Shown: in pieces, positions 7,587 to 15,510 of the stretch
Layout of the letters: each line of letters begins with the position of its first letter
Numbering within the stretch: the stretch's first letter is position 1
Assembly (NCBI RefSeq): GCF_035956715.1
Contig: NZ_CP108381.1
Coordinates: 4,806,001 to 4,870,000 of the forward strand
Source: Nocardia sp. NBC_01329
Lineage (GTDB): Bacteria > Actinomycetota > Actinomycetes > Mycobacteriales > Mycobacteriaceae
Direction: 5' to 3'
DNA: 64,000 bases
The notes under the pieces: model-generated
What the model was told of the DNA's origin: nothing
Databases searched by the model: none
What the model saw: the letters and a program-made list of their open reading frames with translations, nothing else
Position numbers and translations under genes: made by a program

Positions 7587-8861
7587 TCAGCTCCCGAGGA
7601 GACCCTTCGCCACGTGGGTCACCTGGATCTCGTTGCTGCCCGCGTAGATCATCAGTGATTTCGCGTCGCGTGCGAGTTGTTCCACCCGGTACTCGGACAT
7701 GTAGCCGTTGCCGCCGAACAGCTGCACCGCCTCCATCGCCACCTCCGTCGCAACCTCCGACGAGTACAGCTTCACCGCCGACGCTTCCGAAAGGCTCAGC
7801 GGCTTACCGGCCTTCGCACGTTCGATGATGTTGAAGACCATGTTCTGCACATTGATCCGGGCGACCTCCATCTTCGCCAGCTTGAGCTGGATCAGCTGGA
7901 AGCGGCCGATCTCCTGACCCCACAGTTTCCGGTCGCGTGCGTAATCGGTACACAACCGCAGACATTCGTTGATCACACCCAGCGCCATGAACCCGATTCC
8001 GACCCGTTCGGCCACGAAACTGGATTTGGCGCTCTCACGGCCGTCACCGCCGCGATGCTCCTCGGTTTCCCCGAGCAACCGGTCGCGGCCGAGACGGACA
8101 TTGTCGAAGAACAGTTCCCCGGTAGGCGAAGCGTGCAGACCCATCTTCTTGAAGGGTCTGCCCTGAGTGAGGCCCTCCATACCCTTGTCGAGGACGAAGG
8201 TGAGCACCTTGCGGTCACGTGACGGCGTGCCGTCGCCCTCGTCCAGTTTCGCGTAGACGACCAGTGTGTCGGCGAACGGTCCGTTGGTGATGAACGTCTT
8301 CTGACCGTTGAGGATGTAGTCGTCGCCATCGCGCCGCACATACGTTTTCATCCCGCCGAAAGCGTCCGACCCGGAATCGGGTTCGGTGATCGCCCAGCAG
8401 GCGATTTTTCGGAGGCTGACGATATCGGGCACCCACCGCTGCTGCTGCGCGAGCGTGCCCCGCGACAGAATGGTGGCGCCGCCCAGCCCGGTACTCACCC
8501 CGAGCGAACTGCACAGACCCATACAAACACCGGAGAGTTCGCTGGTCAGCACAGCCATCATGCTCTGCTGATCGAAGCCGCTGCCGGAGCGTTCCGCGGC
8601 AGGCTTTTCTGTGCCGTCTGTGCCGTCTGTGCCGTCTGTGCCGCCTGTGCCCTTTGCGGCCGCCTGCTTCGCCGCCAGCTGCTTGTGCAGAGCCTCTTCG
8701 GCCATGGCACCGATACCGAAATCCGCATACAACTTGCGCAGGACCGGATAGGGCAGCATCTCCCCGCTGTCCAGCGCGTCCAGGTTGGGTCGCACTTCCT
8801 TATCGATGAACGTCCGCACCGCGTCGCGGACCATCAGGTCGGTATCGGACCATTCGAACAT
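7587..8861 (-). CDS. Acyl-CoA dehydrogenase family protein
   Basis: A 424-residue flavoprotein of the acyl-CoA dehydrogenase fold. FAD-binding and signature stretches are present (ITEPDSGSDA, the QLFGGNGY segment, and MIYAGSNEIQ near the C terminus). The C-terminal catalytic Glu usual in I-Y-E-G-T is Ala here, but a Glu in F-V-A-E-R-V-G sits where isovaleryl- and long-chain dehydrogenases place their base. Residues about 76-92 form a Gly/Thr/Asp-rich insertion encoded by a 9-bp repeat. The start is the ATG at 8861 after AGGACGACG. No electron-transfer partner is adjacent. Confidence 0.85.
   Translation of the reverse strand: MFEWSDTDLMVRDAVRTFIDKEVRPNLDALDSGEMLPYPVLRKLYADFGIGAMAEEALHKQLAAKQAAAKGTGGTDGTDGTDGTEKPAAERSGSGFDQQSMMAVLTSELSGVCMGLCSSLGVSTGLGGATILSRGTLAQQQRWVPDIVSLRKIACWAITEPDSGSDAFGGMKTYVRRDGDDYILNGQKTFITNGPFADTLVVYAKLDEGDGTPSRDRKVLTFVLDKGMEGLTQGRPFKKMGLHASPTGELFFDNVRLGRDRLLGETEEHRGGDGRESAKSSFVAERVGIGFMALGVINECLRLCTDYARDRKLWGQEIGRFQLIQLKLAKMEVARINVQNMVFNIIERAKAGKPLSLSEASAVKLYSSEVATEVAMEAVQLFGGNGYMSEYRVEQLARDAKSLMIYAGSNEIQVTHVAKGLLGS
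8611..8646. repeat. 9-bp tandem repeat inside the acyl-CoA dehydrogenase gene
   Basis: Three exact copies and one near copy of GTGCCGTCT stand in tandem. They encode a T-D-G repeat in a surface-loop insertion. Such arrays can change length by slippage while staying in frame. Confidence 0.8.
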
Positions 8862-9273
8862 CGTCGTCCTCCGGTATCACCAGCAGCATTACGGCGTAAA
8901 CCACCGGGCGAACCCCTCGATTCGCCCGCCTTGTTGACACCCTGCCAGTTCTTGGCGAAGGAGGCACCGGAAACCGGGAAATCCGGGGTGCCGGGCGGGC
9001 GCGACCGTTCGCGAAGACATACACGAGGTCTACCGGGGATACGAAACCGAGGAACCCGCCGGAACAAAGGCAAGGTCACCGGCGAACGGTCACCGATACC
9101 GAGTAACAGCCGGACACAGACCACACAACCCCTACTGGCGTTGCACGACCGACCGGGCACAGCCACTTCCACCAAACGCGCAATACTCCCGGATCCGCGT
9201 GCGATCCAGAACATCGAATGCCGACGCAACCCGCATGAGTCGAGTCTTACGAGACACCCAAAGGGTTGAGGCC
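8862..9273. other. Intergenic stretch without recognisable genes
   Basis: These 412 bp upstream of the acyl-CoA dehydrogenase contain only unconvincing frames in both directions. No tRNA or known RNA element was recognised. The promoter of the dehydrogenase must lie near 8870-8950 on the minus strand, but no confident hexamers are visible. Confidence 0.5.
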
Positions 9274-9338
9274 GTCTCGCCGTTCAGGCCTCGAAGCGCA
9301 TGCGCGAAGCGCAAGTCTCGAGGCCTGAACGGCGAGAC
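9274..9338. repeat. Long inverted repeat (21-bp arms)
   Basis: Positions 9274-9294 and 9318-9338 are perfect 21-base inverted repeats separated by 23 nt. The loop itself contains the palindrome GCGCATGCGC (9296-9305). As RNA it makes a very stable hairpin. It lies about 90 bp past the icd stop on the minus strand, so it could act as a terminator or 3' stabiliser. It may also be a small palindromic mobile remnant, since no neighbouring gene explains it. Confidence 0.85.
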
Positions 9339-9345
9339 TTCAGGG

Positions 9346-9423
9346 CCTCAACCCCCGCGCGCGCCAGCGCGCCGAAAACACAGCCCTCAACCCCCGCGCC
9401 GCCGCAGGCGGCGCCGAAAACAC
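9346..9423. repeat. Two tandem GC-rich hairpin units after icd
   Basis: Two units (9346-9381 and 9385-9423) share the same flanks, starting CCTCAACCCCCGCGC and ending GCCGAAAACAC, but have different GC-rich palindromic centres. The second has a perfect 8-bp stem (9396-9403 with 9407-9414). They begin directly after the icd stop codon. Hairpins without U tracts in this position are typical actinobacterial terminator candidates. Confidence 0.7.
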
Positions 9424-9425
9424 CG

Positions 9426-10643
9426 TCAGCGCAGTGCGCGCGCCAGGTTGGTGTCGAGTGCGGCGAGGAACTCCTCCGTGGAGAGGTACCCCTGGTCGCC
9501 ACCGACCAGCGCGGCGAGGTCCTTGGTCATCTGCCCGCCCTCGACGGTCTTGATGACGACGTCCTCGAGTGTCTGCGCGAAGCCGATGACCTCGGGGGTG
9601 TTGTCCAGTTTGCCCCGGTGCTCCAGGCCACGGGTCCAGGCGAAGATCGACGCGATCGGGTTGGTCGAGGTCGGCTTGCCCTGCTGGTGCTGGCGGTAGT
9701 GCCGGGTGACCGTACCGTGCGCGGCTTCGGCCTCACAGGTCTGGCCGTCCGGGGTCAGCAGCACCGAGGTCATCAGGCCGAGCGACCCGAAGCCCTGCGC
9801 GACGGTATCGGACTGGACGTCGCCGTCGTAGTTCTTGCAGGCCCAGACGTAGCCGCCCTCCCATTTCATGGAGGAGGCGACCATATCGTCGATCAGCCGG
9901 TGCTCGTAGGTGAGGCCGGCCGCCTCGAACTGGCTCTTGAACTCGGCTTCGAACACTTCCTCGAAGGTGTCCTTGAACATGCCGTCGTAGGCCTTGAGGA
10001 TGGTGTTCTTGGTCGACATGTAGACCGGGTAGTTCTGCTGCAGCCCGTAGTTGAACGAGGCGCGCGCGAAGTCCTCGATGGACTTCTTGAAGTTGTACAT
10101 ACCCATGACGACGCCGCCGTCTTCCGGCATCTGCACGACCTCGTGCACGATGGGCTCGCTGCCGTCCTCCGGGGTGAAGGTGAGGGTGACGGTGCCGGCC
10201 TGGAAGACCTTGAAATCGGTGGCGCGGTACTGGTCACCGAAGGCGTGACGGCCGATGATGATCGGCTTGGTCCAGCCCGGTACCAGGCGCGGAACGTTGG
10301 AGATGATGATCGGCGCGCGGAAGATGGTGCCGCCGAGGATGTTGCGGATGGTGCCGTTGGGCGACCGCCACATCTTCTTGAGCCCGAACTCTTCGACGCG
10401 GGCCTCGTCGGGGGTGATCGTCGCGCATTTCACGCCGACGCCGTGCTGTTTGATGGCGTTGGCGGCGTCCACGGTGACCTGGTCGTCGGTCTTGTCGCGG
10501 TACTCGATGCCGAGGTCGTAGTACTCGAGGTTCACGTCGAGGTACGGGTGGATCAGCTTGTCTTTGATGAACTGCCAGATGATCCGCGTCATCTCGTCGC
10601 CGTCGAGTTCGACGACGGTGCCTTCAACCTTGATCTTGGACAT
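9426..10643 (-). CDS. icd: NADP-dependent isocitrate dehydrogenase
   Basis: A 405-residue homodimeric-type isocitrate dehydrogenase, converting isocitrate to 2-oxoglutarate with CO2 and NADPH in the TCA cycle. It resembles mycobacterial Icd1 and eukaryotic enzymes, starting MSKIKVEGTVVELDGDEMTR. Isocitrate-site residues are in S-P-N-G-T-I-R-N and the conserved Tyr/Lys/Asp positions follow, with E-A-A-H-G-T-V-T-R near the coenzyme site. The ATG at 10643 follows GGAGG about a dozen bases upstream; the frame is open to 10754 without protein-like sequence. Hairpin repeats lie just downstream. Confidence 0.95.
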   Translation of the reverse strand: MSKIKVEGTVVELDGDEMTRIIWQFIKDKLIHPYLDVNLEYYDLGIEYRDKTDDQVTVDAANAIKQHGVGVKCATITPDEARVEEFGLKKMWRSPNGTIRNILGGTIFRAPIIISNVPRLVPGWTKPIIIGRHAFGDQYRATDFKVFQAGTVTLTFTPEDGSEPIVHEVVQMPEDGGVVMGMYNFKKSIEDFARASFNYGLQQNYPVYMSTKNTILKAYDGMFKDTFEEVFEAEFKSQFEAAGLTYEHRLIDDMVASSMKWEGGYVWACKNYDGDVQSDTVAQGFGSLGLMTSVLLTPDGQTCEAEAAHGTVTRHYRQHQQGKPTSTNPIASIFAWTRGLEHRGKLDNTPEVIGFAQTLEDVVIKTVEGGQMTKDLAALVGGDQGYLSTEEFLAALDTNLARALR

Positions 10644-10904
10644 GGATCTTCGTGTCCTCCTAAGACTGGTGCCCTCATTGCACGGCCAGGCGAACACGCT
10701 TGTGAGCGGACCCCAGCTGTTCAACAGACAACGTATACATCCCGCGTTGTCCACGAGACGTCTGGTGTAACCAAGACGAGCGTACTGCTAGTGGTGGTCT
10801 CACGGTGCAGCCAGCCCCGGTGGTGAGATCTCACAGGGGTGAATCGCACCACAAGATTACCCGGTGGGCGCATACGCTGATTTCGATCCACATAGGCGCC
10901 CGGC

Positions 10905-10910
10905 TACGAT
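10905..10910 (+). promoter_or_regulatory. Putative -10 of the riboswitch transcript
   Basis: TACGAT lies 8-9 bases before the predicted 5' end of the SAM-IV aptamer, which fits a TSS near 10917. The -35 region is weak (TTCGAT at 10882-10887, 17-nt spacer). Confidence 0.4.
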
Positions 10911-10916
10911 ATTCGG

Positions 10917-11031
10917 CAGGTCATGAGTGCCAGCGCCAAGCCCCGGCTCGCTGGTCGGCAACCCTCCTGCTGCGGTGGGGTGCTCCGGGTGATGACCGGG
11001 CTTCCGAGGGCCGGGAGCAAGCGCACGTCAG
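10917..11031 (+). promoter_or_regulatory. SAM-IV riboswitch
   Basis: The RNA matches the SAM-IV aptamer known from actinobacterial methionine genes. P1 is formed by GGTCAT (10919-10924) and ATGACC (10992-10997). Between them are the characteristic GAGTGCCAGCG, AAGCCCCGGCT, CTGGTCGGCAACCCTCC and GCGGTGGGGTGCTCCGGGTG stretches. The 3' part ends with GCAAGCGC. AGGAGG (11030-11035) directly follows, so S-adenosylmethionine binding probably hides this site and blocks initiation of the downstream ORFs and metX. The 3' border is approximate. Confidence 0.9.
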
Positions 11032-11045
11032 GAGGTTGTCGATTT

Positions 11046-11123
11046 GTGCCGGTGCTGGTCGCGTTGATAGCGGCGTTTTCACGACTCGACGAGAAATCCC
11101 CCATTTCCCGGAGCAGGATATGA
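11046..11123 (+). CDS. Possible leader ORF downstream of the riboswitch
   Basis: A 25-codon frame from GTG at 11046, ten bases after AGGAGG (11030-11035). Its TGA overlaps the ATG of the next small ORF by 4 nt (ATGA). The product is short and unremarkable (VPVLVALIAAFSRL at the start). Its placement, not its sequence, suggests that it passes ribosomes from the riboswitch-controlled site to the next ORF. It could be coincidental. Confidence 0.35.
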   Translation: MPVLVALIAAFSRLDEKSPISRSRI

Positions 11124-11281
11124 CCGATCACAATGTTCCCGATGCGACTGTCGCCGGAGCGACCCGCCGGGCACGGCCGCTCGCTTTCGGTGCCCCCGAT
11201 ACCCGCACCGGCGGGCCCACGGCGGCGATTCATACCTTCCGCGCATCACTGACCATCGGTTCGGCGGAAGTCCCGGCGTGA
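11120..11281 (+). CDS. Small ORF between riboswitch and metX
   Basis: A 53-codon frame that overlaps the leader ORF upstream (ATGA) and metX downstream (GTGA). About two thirds of its third positions are G/C, in keeping with coding sequence. The product (MTDHNVPDATVAGATRRARP at the start) matches no family I recognise. In mycobacteria metY sits between icd and metX; here the place is taken by this ORF, which may be a remnant or only a coupling device. Confidence 0.45.
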   Translation: MTDHNVPDATVAGATRRARPLAFGAPDTRTGGPTAAIHTFRASLTIGSAEVPA

Positions 11282-12423
11282 AGGTAGGCACCGAATCGAC
11301 CACGGCTCGTCCCGTGGCGCAGTTACCCCCGCCCGACGGCACCCCGGGCCATATCGATATCGGCGAACTCACCCTGGAGAACGGCGCCCGGCTGCCGCGA
11401 GTCCGGCTCGCCGTCCAGCGCTGGGGCGAACTGTCGCCGGCCATGGACAACATCGTGCTCATCGAACACGCGCTCACCGGGGATTCCCATGTCGTGGGTC
11501 AGCCCACCGCCGAACATCCGCAGGCCGGATGGTGGAACGGGATGGTCGGCCCCGGCGCACCGATCGACACCGACGAGTGGTGCGTCGTCGCGACCAATGT
11601 CCTCGGCGGCTGCCAGGGCAGCACCGGCCCGGCCGCACTCGCCTCCGACGGAGTTCCGTGGGGTTCGCGTTTTCCGGAGATCTCCATCCGGGATCAGGTG
11701 ACCGCGGAACTGAAACTGTTCGATCTCCTGGGTGTGCCCCGGCTGGCCGCGGCGGTAGGCGGTTCGATGGGCGGTATGCGCGTCCTCGAATGGATGCTGC
11801 TGGCCCCGCAACGCCTGGCGGCCGCGCTGATCCTCGCGGTGGGCCCGCGGGCGACCGCCGACCAGATCGGCACCCAGACCACCCAGATCGCGGCCATCAC
11901 CAGCGACCCGAATTGGCAGGGTGGCGACTACCACGGCACGGGTCGAGCGCCGACGGCCGGTATGGGAATCGCCCGCCGGATCGCGCACCTCACCTATCGC
12001 ACCGAGGTCGAACTGGACAGCCGGTTCGCCAACAGCCCGCAGGAGGGCGAGGACCCGCGCGACGGCGGCCGCTACGCGGTCCAGAGCTACCTGGAATACC
12101 AAGCTGAGAAGCTGAGCCGGCGTTTCGACCCGGCGACCTATGTGTTGTTGAGCGAGGCGATGAACCGCCACGATATCGGCCGCGGCCGCGGCGGTATCGA
12201 GGCCGCGATGGCCACCACCGAGGTTCCGTGCATCGTGGGCGGTATCGATTCCGACCGCCTGTACCCGCTGCACACGCAGCAGGAACTGGCCGACGGACTG
12301 CCCGGTTGCCGGCATTTCGAGGTCATCAACTCCAGCGACGGCCACGACGCTTTTCTCACCGAGGCGGCAGCCATCAGCAAATTGCTCGTCCAGACGATGA
12401 ACCTGGCCCGCGCCGGACGCTGA
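11278..12423 (+). CDS. metX: Homoserine O-acetyltransferase
   Basis: A 381-residue alpha/beta-hydrolase-fold enzyme that transfers acetyl from acetyl-CoA to homoserine, the first committed step of methionine synthesis. The nucleophile is in G-G-S-M-G-G-M, the acid in the G-G-I-D-S-D-R-L-Y-P region, and the catalytic His in D-G-H-D-A-F-L. The N-terminal E-H-A-L-T-G-D-S-H and N-V-L-G-G-C-Q-G-S-T-G-P motifs are typical. The GTG start overlaps the preceding small ORF. Control is by the SAM-IV riboswitch about 250 bp upstream. The partner metY is absent. Confidence 0.95.
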   Translation: MKVGTESTTARPVAQLPPPDGTPGHIDIGELTLENGARLPRVRLAVQRWGELSPAMDNIVLIEHALTGDSHVVGQPTAEHPQAGWWNGMVGPGAPIDTDEWCVVATNVLGGCQGSTGPAALASDGVPWGSRFPEISIRDQVTAELKLFDLLGVPRLAAAVGGSMGGMRVLEWMLLAPQRLAAALILAVGPRATADQIGTQTTQIAAITSDPNWQGGDYHGTGRAPTAGMGIARRIAHLTYRTEVELDSRFANSPQEGEDPRDGGRYAVQSYLEYQAEKLSRRFDPATYVLLSEAMNRHDIGRGRGGIEAAMATTEVPCIVGGIDSDRLYPLHTQQELADGLPGCRHFEVINSSDGHDAFLTEAAAISKLLVQTMNLARAGR

Positions 12424-12425
12424 CT

Positions 12426-12449
12426 CCCGTCCCGTTCGAGCGGGACGGG
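12426..12449. terminator. Bidirectional terminator between metX and DUF3017
   Basis: A perfect 9-bp stem, CCCGTCCCG (12426-12434) with CGGGACGGG (12441-12449) and a 6-nt loop, fills the space between two convergent genes. There is no U tract, as is usual here. Confidence 0.65.
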
Positions 12450-12454
12450 ACCGG

Positions 12455-12781
12455 TCAGCCCACGCCGAGGGTGTTGATGGTGGCGGCGAGGAACACGACG
12501 GCGCCACCCAACAGCGTCAGCGCACCCACGTCGAACGGTTTGCTACGAACCGCCAGCAGACCGACCCGTACCGTCGGCAGGCACAACCGGAACGCGGCGG
12601 CGACAAGGGTGGCGCCACCGAAGAAGAAGGCGCCACGACGCCAGCGGTCCTGCGCGACGAACACCACCGCGATCAACACCACCACCGCCACCACGACCAT
12701 CGGCAGATGGCAGCGGAAGAAGCCGGCCCAACGGTTGCCGGTGCCGGGATCGTCGTCGGTTCCAGTCGCGGCGTCGGTCAC
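12455..12781 (-). CDS. DUF3017 membrane protein
   Basis: A 108-residue protein with three predicted membrane segments (about residues 27-43, 50-65 and 85-102) and a short acidic N terminus. It matches the DUF3017 family, which in mycobacteria sits next to folD; folD is not here. The GTG at 12781 is chosen because sequence upstream in the frame is not protein-like. Function is unknown. It follows a hypothetical gene by 26 bp on the same strand. Confidence 0.75.
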   Translation of the reverse strand: MTDAATGTDDDPGTGNRWAGFFRCHLPMVVVAVVVLIAVVFVAQDRWRRGAFFFGGATLVAAAFRLCLPTVRVGLLAVRSKPFDVGALTLLGGAVVFLAATINTLGVG

Positions 12782-12807
12782 GAGGGCGATTGTTCCAGAT
12801 CCGGGGT

Positions 12808-13116
12808 TCAGGTCTGCACGAGCGGTTCGTAGTCCGCCTCGGTGACGCCGAACGTCCAGGAGACGCCCTCCCGCGCGGTCCGGGTGGTGGGCGGCACCCG
12901 GAGCCAGTAGGTGCGGCTGGTGCCGTCGGGCTCGGGCGTCGAATTGACCACCTCGACCATGACCTGTACGACGGTTCCTATCGCGGTGCGCTCGGGCCGC
13001 GGCCGTGCCAGCGCGCACTCTGTGATTGCCATATCGGCTACGTCCACCTGGAATCGCTGCCGCTCTACGACGTCTTCGCGGGCGGCGTCCTGGAACGAGT
13101 TCCCGCTGCCCGGCAC
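12808..13116 (-). CDS. Hypothetical protein
   Basis: A 102-residue protein with alternating strand-like segments (AIGTVVQVMVEVVNSTPEPD, then TYWLRVPP, GVSWTFGV) and no signal or membrane segment. I do not recognise the family. The GTG at 13116 is the first start in the frame, with no clear ribosome-binding site; the ATG at 13032 is an alternative. It lies between the amino-acid permease and the DUF3017 gene, probably in one transcript with them. Confidence 0.6.
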   Translation of the reverse strand: MPGSGNSFQDAAREDVVERQRFQVDVADMAITECALARPRPERTAIGTVVQVMVEVVNSTPEPDGTSRTYWLRVPPTTRTAREGVSWTFGVTEADYEPLVQT

Positions 13117-13200
13117 GAGCGGGTGGATCTGCCCACACCGGTGGTCCCGGTTCCGGGCGGCACGTCACGCTTGCGCTGACGGCACCGCCCGGAAGCCGGA

Positions 13201-14679
13201 TCAGCGCAGCGCGGCGGTTTCGGCGAGCACCTTCTCCCGATGCTGCTTCCGCAGCGCGGCATGGTGCGGGCTGCGCCGCACGACCAGATAGGCCACACCC
13301 AGTACCACGAACCAGATCGGGGTCACCAGCAGTGCCTGCAGGGTGTCGCTCTCCTGGGTGAGCGCCCAGATCAGGAAGACGAAGAACGCCAGCACCGCGT
13401 ACACCATCGGGACACCGCCGGGCATCTTGAACACCGACGCGGCGTGCAGCTGCGGCCGCCGCTTCCGGTACACCAGGTAGCTGGCCAGGATCATCGTCCA
13501 GACGAACATGAAGCACAGCGAGGAGATGGTGGTGACCACTGTGAACGCTTCCACGATCGACTGGCCGGCGTAGAGCAGCACCACGCCGATCAACAGGAAC
13601 GCACACGAGAACCGCAGCGCGTTGGCCGGAACCTTGCGCCGGGACAGCCGCCCGAACAGCGCGGGCGCGTCACCGTCGCCGGCCAGGCCGTACACCATCC
13701 GCGAGGTCGAGTAGATACCCGAATTCGCGCTGGAGGTAGCGCTGGTCAGCACCACGAAGTTGACCACACTCGCGGCGATACCGAGCCCGGCGAGGGAGAA
13801 CATCGCCACGAACGGGCTCTCGGCGGCCGAGACCTGCCGCCACGGGGTCACCGCGCAGATCACGATCAGCGCGCCGACGTAGAACAGCAGGACACGCACC
13901 GGAATCGAGTTGATCGCCCGAGGCAGGGTGCGTTCGGGGTCTTTGGCCTCGGCCGCTGTGGTGCCCACCAGTTCGATCCCGACGAAGGCGAATACCGCGA
14001 TCTGGAATCCGGCCACGAAACCCATGGGTCCGGTCGGGAAGAAACCGCCGTCGTTCCACAGGTTGGTCAGCGAGGCGGTCGTACCGCTGTCGCCGGTGAA
14101 GCCGGTGATCACCATGACCACGCCGGTGACGATGAGGGCGCCGATGGCGATCACCTTGATCAGCGCGAACCAGAACTCGGTCTCCCCGAACGCGCGCACG
14201 GTCGGCAGGTTGAGCACCAGCAATACGACGATGCAGACCAGCGCGGGTATCCACATGGGCAGGTCCGACCACCAGTACGAGACGTACCCGGCGATGGCCA
14301 CCACATCGGCGATACCGGTGACCACCCAGCAGAACCAGTAGGTCCAGCCGGTGAAGAACCCTGCCCACGGGCCGAGCAGATCACCGGCGAAATCGCTGAA
14401 CGATTTGTACCCGGAGTTCGACAGCAGCAACTCCCCCATCGCCCGCATGACGAAGAACAGGAAGAAGCCGATGATCATGTAGACGAGGATCACCGAGGGG
14501 CCGGCGAGCGAGATCGTCTTACCCGACCCCATGAACAGGCCGGTGCCGATGGCGCCACCGATCGCGATCAGCTGGATATGACGGTTCGCCAACTGGCGGC
14601 TCAGCTTCTCCGGACCGGCACCCGGATCGCTCACCCCGCTCCCGTCGTCTGGATTACCCTGGCCCTGCAGCACGGCCAT
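13201..14679 (-). CDS. Amino-acid permease (APC superfamily, CycA-like)
   Basis: A 492-residue transporter with about twelve membrane helices. The first holds the APC substrate motif G-G-A-I-G-T-G-L-F-M-G-S-G; later N-D-G-G-F-F-P-T-G and E-L-V-G-T-T-A-A-E motifs are close to the D-Ser/D-Ala/Gly transporter CycA and relatives. It imports amino acids by proton symport; the exact substrate is inferred only to subfamily. The ATG at 14679 follows GGAGGGAGA. It is divergent from trmL, with overlapping upstream regions. Confidence 0.85.
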   Translation of the reverse strand: MAVLQGQGNPDDGSGVSDPGAGPEKLSRQLANRHIQLIAIGGAIGTGLFMGSGKTISLAGPSVILVYMIIGFFLFFVMRAMGELLLSNSGYKSFSDFAGDLLGPWAGFFTGWTYWFCWVVTGIADVVAIAGYVSYWWSDLPMWIPALVCIVVLLVLNLPTVRAFGETEFWFALIKVIAIGALIVTGVVMVITGFTGDSGTTASLTNLWNDGGFFPTGPMGFVAGFQIAVFAFVGIELVGTTAAEAKDPERTLPRAINSIPVRVLLFYVGALIVICAVTPWRQVSAAESPFVAMFSLAGLGIAASVVNFVVLTSATSSANSGIYSTSRMVYGLAGDGDAPALFGRLSRRKVPANALRFSCAFLLIGVVLLYAGQSIVEAFTVVTTISSLCFMFVWTMILASYLVYRKRRPQLHAASVFKMPGGVPMVYAVLAFFVFLIWALTQESDTLQALLVTPIWFVVLGVAYLVVRRSPHHAALRKQHREKVLAETAALR

Positions 14680-14794
14680 ATTTCTCCCTCCGGAATGAAT
14701 CGGACAGCCCATTCGACCACCGGAAACGGATTCCCGCAGAGTGGGCGGGACCACGGTACGCCGCAGCGGCCACCACCTGATTGACTGGTCCGCT

Positions 14795-15259
14795 GTGTTC
14801 CGATTGATGTTCCATGAACCCCGCATACCGGGAAATACCGGCAATGCCATCCGGCTGGCGGCCGGGACGGGCAGCGAACTGCATCTGATCGAGCCGCTGG
14901 GTTTCCATATGTCGGAGGCGAAATTGCGCCGCGCCGGGCTGGACTATCACGACCTCGCCTCGGTGACGGTGCACCCGGATCTGCCGACCGCGTGGGAGCT
15001 GCTGCGGCCCGAGCGGGTGTACGCGTTCACCACCCGGGCCTCCACTGCGCTCACCGAGGTCGCCTACCTGCCCGGCGACGTGCTGCTGTTCGGTGCCGAA
15101 CCCTCGGGGCTACCGGCCGAGGTGCTCGCCGACGAACACATCAGCGCCGAGATACGTATCCCGATGTTGCCCGGCCGACGGTCGATGAACCTGGCCAACG
15201 CGGCCGCGGTCGCCGTGTACGAGGCGTGGCGGCAGCACGGTTTCCCGGGCGCGGTCTGA
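14795..15259 (+). CDS. trmL: tRNA (cytidine(34)-2'-O)-methyltransferase TrmL
   Basis: A 154-residue SPOUT-fold methyltransferase that 2'-O-methylates the wobble base of leucine tRNAs. The family pattern is complete: M-F-H-E-P-R-I-P-G-N-T-G-N-A-I-R, the L-F-G-A-E-P-S-G-L-P knot loop, and I-P-M-L-P-G-R-R-S-M-N-L-A-N-A at the SAM site. The GTG at 14795 gives the usual V-F-R-L-M-F start; an ATG at 14807 is possible. It converges on the DUF167 gene with 14 bp between them. A tRNA-Leu gene lies elsewhere in this window. Confidence 0.9.
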   Translation: MFRLMFHEPRIPGNTGNAIRLAAGTGSELHLIEPLGFHMSEAKLRRAGLDYHDLASVTVHPDLPTAWELLRPERVYAFTTRASTALTEVAYLPGDVLLFGAEPSGLPAEVLADEHISAEIRIPMLPGRRSMNLANAAAVAVYEAWRQHGFPGAV

Positions 15260-15273
15260 CCCGCGCCATCCGG

Positions 15274-15510
15274 TCAGTCGTCGATCTCGAAGCGTTTGCG
15301 CCGGGAGGTCGGCCCGGCAGTGAGCCGGACAGCGCTCTTCGGGACACCGAGATGAGAGGCGAGCAGTTCGGCAGCGGCCCGGTTCGCTTTCCCCTCCACG
15401 GCCGGTGCCCGCACCCATAGGCGCAGGGTGCCGTCCGGCAGGGTTTCCACCAGCGGACCCTTCCGGCTGTTCGGTTTGATCACCGCGTGGACCGTGATGG
15501 GCAGGCTCAC
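15274..15510 (-). CDS. DUF167 (YggU) family protein
   Basis: A 78-residue protein of the DUF167/YggU family, with V-K-P-N-S-R-like (IKPNSRKG), V-R-A-P-A-V-E-G-K-A-N-R-A-A-A-E-L-L-A and G-x-T-S-R-R-K motifs. The fold is known but the function is not. Its GTG start overlaps the stop of the DUF4349 gene by 4 nt, so they are cotranslated. Confidence 0.85.
   Translation of the reverse strand: MSLPITVHAVIKPNSRKGPLVETLPDGTLRLWVRAPAVEGKANRAAAELLASHLGVPKSAVRLTAGPTSRRKRFEIDD

Noticed and set aside
8933..8938. TTGACA as a -35 element
   Set aside because: No acceptable -10 is found 16-18 bases downstream on the plus strand, and no gene starts there.
9300..10826. Long open frame on the plus strand opposite icd (508 codons)
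   Set aside because: It is antisense to a certain gene; the translation is Val/Gly/Asp/Leu-rich in the pattern expected from GC-rich third positions and matches no family.
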